A stretch of DNA of 64,000 bases from Swaminathania salitolerans (GCF_007988945.1 NZ_BJVC01000001.1:434001-498000); one strand, 5' to 3'; counted from the first letter of the stretch, positions 48,625 through 60,473 are shown. Notes: a model not told the origin generated them from the sequence alone. Numbers and translations are program-made.

Positions 48625-49387
48625 TCACGCCGAGACCGTTCTCGACGCCATAAACATTACCAAGAGCTTCGGGCGACATGTCGTGCTTCACGACATGTCG
48701 CTTCGTGTGAAGCGAGGGGAGCTGATTTCCATCATCGGCCCTTCGGGCTGCGGGAAATCGACCTTTCTCCGCTGTCTCAATTTTCTCGAGATCCCCGATT
48801 CCGGATCGATCCGGATGGGAGATGTCGAAATCGACAAGAAGAGCGAACAGGGCTGGAACCGCGCGCAGGAGCGCCGTGCCCACCGGTTGCGCGCCCAGGT
48901 CGGAATGGTCTTCCAGTCCTTCAATCTCTTTCCGCATCGCACCGTGCTCGACAACGTCATCATGGCGCCGCGTGCGGTCAAGAAGACCCCTCCGTCACAA
49001 AGCGAGCCTCTGGCGCGCAGCCTTCTTGCAAAGGTCGGTCTGGAAGGGCTGGCCGCGCGTTTTCCCGCCACCCTGTCTGGCGGCCAGCAACAGCGCGCAG
49101 CCATCGCGCGGGCTCTGGCCATGAAGCCTGCGGTCATGCTCTATGACGAGCCGACCTCGGCGCTCGATCCCGAACTGGCCGAAGAGGTGCTGCAGGTCAT
49201 GCGTCGTCTCGACGAGGAAGGGATGACGCAGATCGTGGTGACCCATGACATGCGCTTTGCCCGCGCAGCGTCCGATCGGGTGCTCTATGTTGAAGGCGGC
49301 CGGATCGTCGAGAGCGGGGCGCCCGAAGCGCTGTTCGCCTCTCCTGCGGATCAGAGAACCCGTCGTTTCCTCAGGACGCTGTTGTGA
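48617..49387 (+). CDS. amino-acid ABC transporter ATP-binding protein
   Basis: An ABC ATPase of the polar amino-acid (GlnQ/HisP) type, 256 residues from the start used here. Seen are VLDAINITKSFGRHVVLHDMSL at the N-terminus (in part conserved), Walker A IGPSGCGKST, Q-loop VFQSFNLFPHRTVLDNVI, signature LSGGQQQRAAIARAL, Walker B VMLYDEPTSALDPEL and VVTHDMRFA. No ATG, GTG or TTG precedes the conserved N-terminus: the nearest upstream stop is at 48608-48610 and the only common start, GTG at 48683, would delete the first strand. CTG at 48617, overlapping the acnA stop by 8 bases, is the most plausible start. It is coupled to the fused permease gene by a GTGA overlap. Confidence 0.85.
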
Positions 49388-50997
49388 GGGCGTTCTTCCC
49401 CCTCCGGCTGCTTGCGGTGTTGCTCGGCGCGATATCGTGCCTCATCGTTCCTGCCGGTTCGTGGGCCAGCTCGTGGCCCGGCTCATGCCCCGGCTCATGG
49501 GTCATATCCCCGGCCCGGGCGGAGTCGCGTCCCGCCTCCGTTTCCCCCTCGCCGGAAAAGGCGCTGAGATGGGCTTCGGACGGCGAGGCCAATGTGCCGT
49601 ATGTCTTTCACGACCCCGAGGATACGACCCGGCTCGAGGGGTTCGAATACGATATGGTGCAGGAGATCGCCCGTCGGCTGGGGCGTCCCTCCCGTTTCGT
49701 CCAGAACGACTGGGACGGCCTGATTCCCGGGCTGCAACGGGGCATGTACGACATGGTCGTGGATGGCATCGAGATGACGCCCGATCATCTGCAGGCGGCC
49801 CTCTTCTCGCGCCCTTATTACGTGACGGGCGACCGGATCGTCGTGCGCAGGGATCGTCAGGACCTGAATACCCTCGCCGCCCTGCGCGGGCATGTGGTCG
49901 GAACCATCAAGGAGACGCTGGCCGAGCGTCTGCTCCAGCGCGAGACGCATGTCACGGTGCGCTCCTACGAGGAGGAGACCTATGCATTCTCAGACCTGCG
50001 GAACGGCAGACTGGATGCGTTGCTGCTGGATGAACCGATTGCGCTCTATTATGCGGGCGTGACGGACGATCTCGTGATCGTGGGCGATCCGGTCGGGCAG
50101 ACCCGTTACGGCATCGCCTTTCGTCAGGACAACACGGCCTTGCACGATGCAGTGGATCGCGTTCTCGGTGCCATGATGCAGGACGGCACCATGCAGGACA
50201 TATTGGGGCGCTGGAATCTCTGGACCCCCGCAATGGCGCGGATGACCGGCGATCACACGGAGCGCCATGTCGCACCCGTGCAGTGGCTGCGCTATCAGGA
50301 CGCCATGCGAAGCCAGACCGGCTGGACGGGAAGGCTCCGTCGCTATGTCGGCTTCCTGCCGATCATCGCGAAGGCGGCGGGGCTGACGCTGGTCGTTTCC
50401 GCTCTTGCGATGGTTATCGCGGTTGCCCTCGGCCTCGTTCTGGCCCTGGGGCGCCATTACGGCCCCCGTCTCGTGCGGGATCTGAGCGGGCTCTATATCG
50501 AGATCGTGCGCGGCACCCCTTTGCTCATCCAGATTCTCTTCATCTTCTACGGCCTGCCGGGCCTCGGTATCAGGCTCTCGCCATTCTTCGCGGGCGTTCT
50601 GGCGCTGGGGCTGAACTATGCGGCCTATGAGGCCGAGAATTACCGCGCAGGGCTTTCATCCGTGCCGCGCGGGCAGATGGAAGCCGCAATCGCGCTGAAC
50701 ATGACCCATGCCCAGGCGGTGCGTCTCGTGATCGTTCCGCAGGCTTTCCGGACCGTATTGCCGGTCATGACCAACGACTTCATCGCCTTGCTGAAGGATT
50801 CCTCGCTCGTCAGCGTGATCACGCTGACGGAGCTGACGAAGACCTATATCCGCCTCTCGTCGACCTATTACGATTACATAGGCACGGGCCTTCTGATCGG
50901 TGCCGCCTATCTTCTGCTCGGTCTGCCTTTCGTCAGATTCGCGCGCCATGTGGAACGTCGGCTCGGCCAGAGCCTCATGCGCTCGGGACATCACTGA
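49384..50997 (+). CDS. fused amino-acid-binding protein and ABC permease
   Basis: A 537-residue fusion. A signal-like hydrophobic N-terminus (MRAFFPLRLLAVLLGAISCL) is followed by a solute-binding domain at about residues 55-290 (FEYDMVQEIARRLGR, MVVDGIEMTPDHL, YYVTGDRIVV, ALLLDEPIALYY, YGIAFRQDN). A polar amino-acid permease domain follows at about residues 320-530, with about five membrane helices, GTPLLIQILFIFYGLP, and the coupling loop EAAIALNMTHAQAVRLVIVPQAFRTVLP (in part). The fusion tethers the receptor to the channel. With the preceding ATPase it forms a complete importer; the amino acid is not predictable. The start is GTG. Confidence 0.9.
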   Translation: MRAFFPLRLLAVLLGAISCLIVPAGSWASSWPGSCPGSWVISPARAESRPASVSPSPEKALRWASDGEANVPYVFHDPEDTTRLEGFEYDMVQEIARRLGRPSRFVQNDWDGLIPGLQRGMYDMVVDGIEMTPDHLQAALFSRPYYVTGDRIVVRRDRQDLNTLAALRGHVVGTIKETLAERLLQRETHVTVRSYEEETYAFSDLRNGRLDALLLDEPIALYYAGVTDDLVIVGDPVGQTRYGIAFRQDNTALHDAVDRVLGAMMQDGTMQDILGRWNLWTPAMARMTGDHTERHVAPVQWLRYQDAMRSQTGWTGRLRRYVGFLPIIAKAAGLTLVVSALAMVIAVALGLVLALGRHYGPRLVRDLSGLYIEIVRGTPLLIQILFIFYGLPGLGIRLSPFFAGVLALGLNYAAYEAENYRAGLSSVPRGQMEAAIALNMTHAQAVRLVIVPQAFRTVLPVMTNDFIALLKDSSLVSVITLTELTKTYIRLSSTYYDYIGTGLLIGAAYLLLGLPFVRFARHVERRLGQSLMRSGHH

Positions 50998-51051
50998 GAA
51001 AACGGAAACCGGCCTTGCCCGCGCCAAGGAACGCTTTCCGAAGCCGGATCC

Positions 51052-52017
51052 CTATGTCGGTGCAGCAGGATCGCGGGCGAGGGTTTCGGGAATGGCAGCG
51101 TTCGACGTCTCCCGGGTCATGTCGCGGCGCAGAAGGGGAATCCATTTCTCGAACCACTGATCCGTCTTCTGGACGAACGCCCTCGCTGCCGGCGCCTGGG
51201 AGAGGGTCTCCTTGTCCCAGTAGGGCAGGGGCGCGAGAAGCTGCACCGTTCCCGCGTTTGTCGGAGACAGCAGATAGGTGACGGCGGAGGTTCCCTTTTC
51301 GCTATCGGTGGCGCCCGAGCTGCGGATCCAGCTCGCCACGATGAAAAGCGACGGCAGGGGAAATCCGAGCGCCGAAAGACGCCTGAAAGCGAGCTGGATC
51401 AGCTCGTCGGGCGATATGACCCCGTTGGGACCCATGACGGCATTGGCAACGAAGGCGCATTCGCTTCGGCCGTCAGCGCGATCGGCGAATACATGCGCCG
51501 CATAATTCCGGTCGTCGTGACAGCGACCGCTCGCTTCCTGGACGATCTCGACGGGCAGCTGCGCGTCTGCGGTCCTCGCGATCGTCACGCCGGTGACGAT
51601 CCCGCGATCCGTCCGGACGAGGATGTTGATCAGCATCTGCCCGCCAGGGCCGTACTGTCCTGTGAGGACGGGATGCCAGATCCCGGCGGGGAGCGGGAGC
51701 GTATGACCGCCAAAAGCGATCGAGCCCACGATCTGCCGCGTGATATCGGGGGTCATGAGCCTGTCCGTGCCATTATCGGCCTGGCTCTGCGCGGCTCCAC
51801 TGCCCGGGGTGGAAGGGCCGTCATCCCGGGAAGACGCCGCGTCCTGTCCCGCAGGGGAGGTCGGGCGCTGCATGCCCGGAACATGGCCGAGCCAGGGCGC
51901 CTTGCGGAGCATCCAGGGCATGGGAAACATCAGGCTCAGAAGCATAAAGGCGAGAGCCACATAGATCGTGGACCGCCAGAGAGGTGCTCGTCGCCATAAA
52001 CGGGAGAATGCAGACAC
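51052..52017 (-). CDS. membrane-anchored protein of unknown family, third gene of AAA+ cassette
   Basis: A 321-residue protein I do not recognise. It begins with GTG. A single membrane segment (about residues 14-34, STIYVALAFMLLSLMFPMPW) follows a short basic N-terminus, so most of the protein should be periplasmic. A Pro/Ser/Asp-rich linker (to about residue 85) leads to a compact domain with two cysteines (SGRCHDD, RSECAFV) and the end WDKETLSQAPAARAFVQKTDQWFEKW. The cysteine pair could form a disulfide. It is 21 bases downstream of the AAA+ gene and clearly in its operon. It converges with the ABC permease gene. Confidence 0.65.
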   Translation of the reverse strand: MSAFSRLWRRAPLWRSTIYVALAFMLLSLMFPMPWMLRKAPWLGHVPGMQRPTSPAGQDAASSRDDGPSTPGSGAAQSQADNGTDRLMTPDITRQIVGSIAFGGHTLPLPAGIWHPVLTGQYGPGGQMLINILVRTDRGIVTGVTIARTADAQLPVEIVQEASGRCHDDRNYAAHVFADRADGRSECAFVANAVMGPNGVISPDELIQLAFRRLSALGFPLPSLFIVASWIRSSGATDSEKGTSAVTYLLSPTNAGTVQLLAPLPYWDKETLSQAPAARAFVQKTDQWFEKWIPLLRRDMTRETSNAAIPETLARDPAAPT

Positions 52018-52038
52018 GTTTCAGGATCCTGGAGACGA

Positions 52039-53307
52039 TCAGGGGCTCAGACGGGCATTGAGCGAGGTTCTCTCATCGGCAATTTCCGCGCGCGCGCCGT
52101 CATCGCCCATGACGAGACGGACGAGCTTTGCATCGTTCTGGCGGGCGAGAATCAGACTCTCGCTGACCATATCCTCGATCGAGCGAACCAGATCGCGTGC
52201 GGAGGCTCCCGCGCCGAGTTTCTGTTGACGCTGCATCAACTGGAAGAGCAGATGGGCATCGATTCCCCCTGCCTCGACATTCAGACCGTACCCCTTGATC
52301 ATCGCCTCGATTTCGAGCGCCGCAACGCGGGCCAGATCCAGATCGCGCAGCTGACGGAAAACGAAGATACGATCGAGACGGTTGAGCACCTCGGGTGCGA
52401 ACCCCGCCTTGCGCAGCGCTTCCGTCGATTCCGCACGCATACGATCGGGATCGTCGTGGAGACGATCGACGATCTCGGTCAGGGCTTCGGTAGCGATATT
52501 CGATGTCAGCATGAAGATCGCGCGCGTCGTGGAGATCTGCGCTCCGGTCGAGGCTTCCGTCACATGCCCGTCATTCCAGGCTGTGAGAAACTTCTTGAAG
52601 ACGTCCGGATGCGCCTTTTCGATCTCGTCCAGCAACACGATGGCATCGGGTTTTTCCTGCAATCCGCCCGTGAGCTTGCCGAAACTGTCTGAGCCGACAT
52701 ATCCCTTGGGCGATCCGAACAGCATGGTCGCTGCGTGAGGGCTGGACATCTGGGTCATGTCGAAATGCAGGAGCGGCCGCTCCATCTGCCGGGCGATCTG
52801 CTTGGCGAGATAGGTCTTCCCGGTTCCCGGGGGGCCAGCGAGAAGAAAGATACCGACCGGTCTGTTTCTGACCGTCAGCGCCAGTCGCCGTCTCAGCTGC
52901 TGGGCGATATCCTCGCAAACCTGGTCCTGCCCGACCACCTTGGCACGGAGCCCGGCGGCCAGTTCCTCGGCATTGATTGCGACTTCTTTCTGTTCCTGGG
53001 CCAGAAGCTCTTCCAGGGCGACGCGATTTGTCAGGCGGGCGAGAATATCCATAACGAAGCCTTTGCGACGACGAAGTCCCTTTCGGGCCAGTCTTGTGGA
53101 GCGGACCTCGTAGAGAAGCCCCGAAACGGTGAGGAGAGCTGAGACGCCTGCGATCGGAAGATAGGCATCGCGTGCCCAGGACAAGAAGCGGATCAGCATC
53201 CCGCCCGAAAGGTGAAGGGAAACGGCTGCCTGAATGCTCGCCAGAATCAGGAATATGACCATCATCAACGGCATGAGACGGTTCAGCGCGGGCAGAAGGG
53301 CTTTCAT
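52039..53307 (-). CDS. membrane-anchored HSP100/ClpB-like AAA+ ATPase
   Basis: A 422-residue protein with two membrane segments (about residues 10-31 and 48-66) and one AAA+ module of the ClpA/ClpB D2 type. Walker A is GPPGTGKT (158-165), the substrate-threading pore loop GYVG (202-205), Walker B AIVLLDEIEKAHPDV with E228, sensor 1 in MLTSN (N270), arginine finger R310 in LNRLDRIFVF, and sensor 2 in GASARDL. There is no ClpP-docking or ClpB middle domain visible. All catalytic residues are intact, so it should be an active unfoldase or remodelling motor facing the cytoplasm. It overlaps the gene before it (ATGA). Function of the system is unknown. Confidence 0.8.
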   Translation of the reverse strand: MKALLPALNRLMPLMMVIFLILASIQAAVSLHLSGGMLIRFLSWARDAYLPIAGVSALLTVSGLLYEVRSTRLARKGLRRRKGFVMDILARLTNRVALEELLAQEQKEVAINAEELAAGLRAKVVGQDQVCEDIAQQLRRRLALTVRNRPVGIFLLAGPPGTGKTYLAKQIARQMERPLLHFDMTQMSSPHAATMLFGSPKGYVGSDSFGKLTGGLQEKPDAIVLLDEIEKAHPDVFKKFLTAWNDGHVTEASTGAQISTTRAIFMLTSNIATEALTEIVDRLHDDPDRMRAESTEALRKAGFAPEVLNRLDRIFVFRQLRDLDLARVAALEIEAMIKGYGLNVEAGGIDAHLLFQLMQRQQKLGAGASARDLVRSIEDMVSESLILARQNDAKLVRLVMGDDGARAEIADERTSLNARLSP

Positions 53308-53942
53308 TGTACGATGACGTCCAGAACGAGCTGCTGGTCGAGGCTGGTGAAACGCGGGAGAAGCTGCGGGCCGAGCGCCGTGAGTATTCCGGTTTCGAGC
53401 CCGCCGACAGGCGGGGGCGTTGTCGGATTGATCATGACCTCACCTGCCAGATAGATCGGAAGGACGACGGACTGGAGCGTCGGTCTGAGCAGCAGGGATT
53501 GCCGCATCCCGCCCGAGGTGATGGTGACGGACTGCCCGACCGGGCCTGCGATCTGCGCGATCGGCATCCGGACGAGACGCATGCGCCGGTTTTTGACGGC
53601 TGCCAGGATATCGGTCTTTTGCTGGCTGCTGAATCCCGTCGTTGCCAGAGCTGCCTTCACCTGACTGGTCGGAACGAGCGCGAGCTGTGCGCCCAGATGT
53701 GTCGCATCCGGACGGAGTCCCGGGGCCGGGTCTGGCTGGCCTGCCCCGACGATGCCCGGTCGGGGCGCGGGGGGCGAAGATGACGATGTCTTCCACAGGA
53801 TACCTCCGGAACACGCGACGATGACGGCCGCCGCCAGCACGAGTCTGGGGGTCATGGAGGTGCGCGCGGAGCCGGCGTGACGAGACGTCGTGCCCGATCC
53901 ATCTGAGAGCGGCTTGAGTTGGGGTTCGGGAACATCGTTCAT
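53304..53942 (-). CDS. single-pass membrane protein of unknown family, first gene of AAA+ cassette
   Basis: A 212-residue protein not recognised. Residues 1-31 are hydrophilic and cytoplasmic. A membrane segment follows (about 32-50, PRLVLAAAVIVACSGGILW), then a Pro-rich linker (SSSPPAPRPG) and a periplasmic domain of about 140 residues. That domain contains VPTSQVKAALATTGFSSQQK, RRMRLVRMPIAQI and the closing LDQQLVLDVIVQ, with mixed helix and strand character. Its stop overlaps the AAA+ start by 4 bases, so the products are probably made in fixed ratio and work together. Confidence 0.65.
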   Translation of the reverse strand: MNDVPEPQLKPLSDGSGTTSRHAGSARTSMTPRLVLAAAVIVACSGGILWKTSSSSPPAPRPGIVGAGQPDPAPGLRPDATHLGAQLALVPTSQVKAALATTGFSSQQKTDILAAVKNRRMRLVRMPIAQIAGPVGQSVTITSGGMRQSLLLRPTLQSVVLPIYLAGEVMINPTTPPPVGGLETGILTALGPQLLPRFTSLDQQLVLDVIVQ

Positions 53943-54269
53943 CGCACGGGACTGTGACAGGATAACGCGGGACTCGGCAAGCGCCGCTATCTTTCCGCTG
54001 TGTAATCAACCTTTGCCAAAGTAACCGGGGCCAAAGTAACCGGGGCCACAGTAACCGGGGGCCAGCAACCGGGGATACGAAGGATGGCAGACGAAGGCGA
54101 GGGACGCGACGTCCCCGGGCCGGCCCCTCCCGATGTCCTGCATCGGGCGCGTGCGCCCGGATCCTGCATCAGGCGCGTGCATCCGCATCGTGCATTCGGG
54201 CAACTCTTGCATCGGGTGGGACATTGGCTTAAACAGCGCGTATTCCATTCATCTTTCGTCTTATCGGGG
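53943..54269. other. intergenic region with tandem repeats upstream of rimP
   Basis: About 330 bases without a supported gene, between the divergent AAA+ cassette and rimP. It holds a 15-bp tandem array (54015-54074) and, at about 54135-54220, a looser set of copies of TGCATCGGGCGCGTGC-type sequence. The promoter for the rimP-nusA-infB operon must lie here or just downstream; no single -35/-10 pair stands out. Confidence 0.5.
54015..54074. repeat. four 15-bp tandem repeats
   Basis: Units of GCCAAAGTAACCGGG start at 54015, 54030 and 54045, with a degenerate fourth from 54060. The first two are identical and the third has one change. No spacers separate them, so they are not a CRISPR. Confidence 0.85.
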
Positions 54270-54295
54270 GGTGGCCTTGACGGGCCGCCTTTTTT
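54270..54295 (+). terminator. intrinsic terminator/attenuator directly before rimP
   Basis: GGTGGCC and GGCCGCC form a 7-bp stem with one G-U pair and a 6-base loop, followed by six T (54290-54295). It ends three bases before the rimP start codon, so it should cut transcription into the nusA operon unless antiterminated. Confidence 0.7.
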
Positions 54296-54298
54296 GTC

Positions 54299-54925
54299 TT
54301 GGCCAATGAAATTCCCAGTCTGAACGGTCTCGAGGCGCGTATCGCGCAGCAGATCGAGCCGACCCTGACCGATCTCGGTTACGAGCTCGTGCGCCTGAGC
54401 GTTCTGGGTCGCGAGACGCCGACCATCCAGATTATGGCGGATCGCGCCGACGGTTCCCTGATCGGAATCGAGGATTGCGAGCAGATCAGCCACGCTGTGG
54501 GCGCCGTGCTCGATGTGGACGACCCGATTCCCGGCGCATGGACGCTCGAGGTGTCGTCTGCCGGTATCGATCGCCCCCTGACGCGACTGAAGGACTGGGA
54601 GCGTTTTTCGGGCCATCTCGTCAAGGCAGAGCTCGACCTCCCGCTGAACGGCCGCAAGCGGTTTTCCGGCATCATCACCGGTACGCGTGACGGCAATGCC
54701 GTTATCCGTCTCGACGAGGGGGAAGAAGCCGTCCTCCCGATCGGGGCCATCCGCAAGGCGCGCCTCGTCCTGACCGACGCTCTCATCGACGCCAGTGCCG
54801 CCATGATGGGCATTGCATCGGATGAGGAAGGGAGTGAAGAAGAAGAGGTGTCGCGTCGCAAGACGCCGAAGCTGAATCCCTCCAAGCCGGGCAAGGGGTC
54901 CAAGCCCGGTCGGAAAGCGCACTGA
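54299..54925 (+). CDS. rimP: ribosome maturation factor RimP
   Basis: A 208-residue protein needed for 30S subunit assembly. Seen are the N-terminal helix and [51 protein letters not shown] (in part) and [35 protein letters not shown], covering both RimP domains. The C-terminal 40 residues are charged and low complexity. The only frame-compatible common start is TTG at 54299, with no Shine-Dalgarno sequence, because a terminator hairpin occupies the usual place. It leads the rimP-nusA-ylxR-infB operon. Confidence 0.92.
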   Translation: MANEIPSLNGLEARIAQQIEPTLTDLGYELVRLSVLGRETPTIQIMADRADGSLIGIEDCEQISHAVGAVLDVDDPIPGAWTLEVSSAGIDRPLTRLKDWERFSGHLVKAELDLPLNGRKRFSGIITGTRDGNAVIRLDEGEEAVLPIGAIRKARLVLTDALIDASAAMMGIASDEEGSEEEEVSRRKTPKLNPSKPGKGSKPGRKAH

Positions 54926-55010
54926 GCCCGAGGGCGCACGCGCGTTATCCGGACCGTTCCGTTTCTGCTGGTGGCGCCGGAAGGCGCACCGTATTTGAGG
55001 ATTTCGTCTG

Positions 55011-56564
55011 ATGGACACCTCCGTTACCCGTCCTGAGCTGCTTCTGGTTGCAGACGCGGTCTCGCGTGAAAAGAATATCGATCGTGAAGAAGTGCTCGAG
55101 GCGATGGAGCAGGCCATCCAGAAGGCCGGCCGCGCCAAATACGGGCACGAGAAGGATATCCGCGCGACGATCGATCGCCGCTCCGGCGAGGTGCGCCTGT
55201 CACGCTGGACCGAGGTGGTCGAGGTCGTGGAGAACGAGGATACCCAGATCCCGCTTGCGATCGCCCTGAAGTTCCAGCCGGAAATCAAGCTCGGCGAGCA
55301 TCTGGTCGATCCGCTGCCGCCTATCGATTTCGGTCGTATCGCCGCCCAGACCGCCAAGCAGGTCATCGTGCAGCGCGTGCGGGAATACGAGCGCAAGAAG
55401 CAGTACAACGAGTTCAAGGACCGCGTGGGCGAGATCGTTAACGGCACGGTCAAGCGCACCGAATACGGCAACCTCATGGTCGAGATCGGTCATACGGAAG
55501 CACTGCTCCGTCGTGACGAGCTGATCCCCCGCGAGTCGTTCCGCAATTCCGATCGCGTGCGCGCCTATATCTATGACGTGCGCGACGAGACACGTGGGCC
55601 GCAGATCTTCCTGAGTCGTACGCATCCGGCCTTTCTGGCCAAGCTGTTCGCGCAGGAAGTGCCCGAAATCTACGATGGAATCATCGAGATCAAGGCTGTG
55701 GCGCGCGATCCCGGCTCGCGTGCCAAGATGGCGGTCGTCTCCAAGGATGCGTCCATCGATCCGGTCGGTGCCTGCGTCGGTATGCGCGGCTCGCGCGTGC
55801 AGGCGGTCGTGGCGGAGCTCCAGGGCGAGAAGATCGACATCATTCCGTGGAGCCCGCAGGCCGCGACCTTCGTCGTGAACGCCCTTGCTCCTGCCGAAGT
55901 GACCAAGGTGGTCATGGATGAGGAAGCCGGTCGCGTGGAAGTGGTCGTGCCGAACGAGCAGCTTTCGCTCGCCATCGGTCGTCGCGGTCAGAACGTGCGT
56001 CTGGCCAGCCAGCTCACGCGCTGGGATATCGACATCCTGACCGAAGCCGAGGAATCGGAGCGCCGTCAGGAAGAGTTCCGCAAGCGTACCCAGCTCTTCG
56101 TCGATGCGCTCGATGTCGATGACGTGATCGCGGGGCTGCTCGTCACCGAGGGGTTCCACACCATCGAGGAACTGGCTTATGCCGACCCCGACGAGCTGCA
56201 CGCCATCGAGGGATTCGACGAGAGCGTCGCGGAAGAGCTGATGCGTCGGGCCGAGGAGTTCCTCATGCAGAAGGAACAGGAGCTGGACGACAAGCGTCGT
56301 GGCCTCGGCGTCGAGGATTCGATCGCCGAACTCGGGGTGTTTTCGAATACCATGCTGGTCACGCTGGGCGAGAAAGGCGTCAGGACGCTCGACGATCTTG
56401 CCGATCTTGCCGGTGACGAGCTTGTCGAAATGCTCGGCAGTGACAATATAGACGAGGATGCTGCCAACGAGATCATCATGGCAGCCCGTGCACACTGGTT
56501 CGACGGTGAGCAGGCCGAAGAGGCCCCTGCTGCTTCTGCGGAAGGGGAGGCTTCCGACGTCTGA
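55011..56564 (+). CDS. nusA: transcription elongation/antitermination factor NusA
   Basis: A 517-residue RNA polymerase-binding factor controlling pausing, termination and antitermination. Seen are the N-terminal RNAP-binding domain (residues 1-125), the S1 domain (GEIVNGTVKRTEYGNLMVEIG), two KH domains (VGACVGMRGSRVQAVVAEL and LAIGRRGQNVRLASQL), and C-terminal acidic helix-hairpin repeats from about residue 370. Length is typical for Alphaproteobacteria. It follows rimP by 85 bases. The ylxR frame probably begins inside its 3' end. Confidence 0.96.
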   Translation: MDTSVTRPELLLVADAVSREKNIDREEVLEAMEQAIQKAGRAKYGHEKDIRATIDRRSGEVRLSRWTEVVEVVENEDTQIPLAIALKFQPEIKLGEHLVDPLPPIDFGRIAAQTAKQVIVQRVREYERKKQYNEFKDRVGEIVNGTVKRTEYGNLMVEIGHTEALLRRDELIPRESFRNSDRVRAYIYDVRDETRGPQIFLSRTHPAFLAKLFAQEVPEIYDGIIEIKAVARDPGSRAKMAVVSKDASIDPVGACVGMRGSRVQAVVAELQGEKIDIIPWSPQAATFVVNALAPAEVTKVVMDEEAGRVEVVVPNEQLSLAIGRRGQNVRLASQLTRWDIDILTEAEESERRQEEFRKRTQLFVDALDVDDVIAGLLVTEGFHTIEELAYADPDELHAIEGFDESVAEELMRRAEEFLMQKEQELDDKRRGLGVEDSIAELGVFSNTMLVTLGEKGVRTLDDLADLAGDELVEMLGSDNIDEDAANEIIMAARAHWFDGEQAEEAPAASAEGEASDV

Positions 56565-57239
56565 TTTTCACGAAACCGGTGCTGAAGAGGGGGATCGTTT
56601 CGACGATCTTCCCGATGGGGCTGAAGAAGGGAACGATACGCAGCGTCGCTGCATCGTGACCCGCCAGACCGGAAATCCGGACGTCATGCTGCGTTTCGTG
56701 ATCGCTCCCGATGGAACGGTCACCCCGGATCTGGCTGCACGTCTGCCCGGACGGGGAATCTGGTTGAGCGCACGGCGGGATGTGCTAGATACCGCCCGGA
56801 CGCGTCACCTGTTCTCGAGAGCAGCGCGTCAGCCGGTGAAGGTGCCCGAGGATATTGCGCAAGCAGTGGTTTCGGGCCTAGAAGCGCGGCTTGTGCAGGG
56901 ACTGGGTCTTGCGCGCCGTGCCGGGCAGGCTCTCTGTGGGTTTGTTAAGTGTCGTGAATGGATCGCTGCCGGCAAGGCGGGTATCGTGATCCAGGGATCG
57001 GGCGGAAGCCCGGATGAGTTGCGGCGTCTGATATCGGGGAACGGCAATCTTCCGGTACTGACGTTACCAGCCCGGGTGCTCGCGACGGCATTCGGGCGGG
57101 AACATGCGGTCTATGCTGTGGTGGCGCGTGGTGCGCTGGCACAGCGTCTGATGGCTGAGCATGAACGATTTTCGGGGCTGACCGATGGGTTGGTTCCAGA
57201 GCCGCGCGATGAGCGGCTCGGACGGGAACAGGCAGGTAT

Positions 57240-57243
<4 letters not shown>
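56506..57243 (+). CDS. YlxR (DUF448) fused to an L7Ae-like RNA-binding domain
   Basis: A protein of about 245 residues between nusA and infB, as usual for this operon. The YlxR domain reads [21 protein letters not shown] and [18 protein letters not shown]-terminal L7Ae/L30e-like domain ([36 protein letters not shown]) is fused to it, as known in Alphaproteobacteria. The start is uncertain: no start codon lies between the nusA stop and the conserved RRC motif, so it must begin inside nusA. GTG at 56506 or 56488 and ATG at 56458 are candidates; none has a good ribosome-binding site. It overlaps infB (ATGA). Confidence 0.8.
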
Positions 57244-60028
<2,785 letters not shown>

Positions 60029-60032
<4 letters not shown>

Positions 60033-60457
60033 GGGGAGGGCGGTCCAAACTCGCCGGGGGCGCTGCCGGACAGGATGCGGCAGGTCCCTCGCAGCGTCAG
60101 CTGAGAATGTCGGAAGAAGTGCGGCGGGTCCTCTCGGACCTGTTCGCGCGCACCGAGTTTCGCGATCCGGAGCTGGCGGGCGTTCACGTCACTGTTACCG
60201 AGGTCCGGATTTCTCCGGATTTCCGCCACGCGACGGCGTTCGTCTGCCGTCTCGGCCGGAGCGACATCGAGGAAATCCTCCCCGCTCTCAAGCGGGTTGC
60301 ACCTTTCCTGAGAACAGGTCTTTCCAAGACCCTGCGCTCGCGCATCGTGCCGGAGATCCATTTCCAGCCCGATACGGCGCTCGAACACGCCATGGACATG
60401 GATGCGCTCCTGCGCAGTCCCGAGGTCCTGCGCGATCTCGACAACAAAGACGACTGA
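60029..60457 (+). CDS. rbfA: 30S ribosome-binding factor RbfA
   Basis: A 142-residue KH-fold factor for late 30S maturation and cold adaptation. Seen are [39 protein letters not shown] and a helix ending [24 protein letters not shown] (in part). The ATG at 60029 overlaps the infB stop (ATGA), which is preferred over an earlier ATG inside infB. Confidence 0.94.
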
Positions 60458-60473
60458 ACGGAGCGACCCGTCT

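Noticed and set aside
51052-53942. part of a type IV or type VI secretion locus
   Set aside because: The AAA+ protein resembles the HSP100 fold used by ClpV, but no Tss, VirB, Dot/Icm or Tra protein could be recognised beside it.
54015-54074. possible CRISPR array
   Set aside because: Units touch directly without spacers and there is no cas gene in the window. The same applies to 15010-15054 and 44221-44284.
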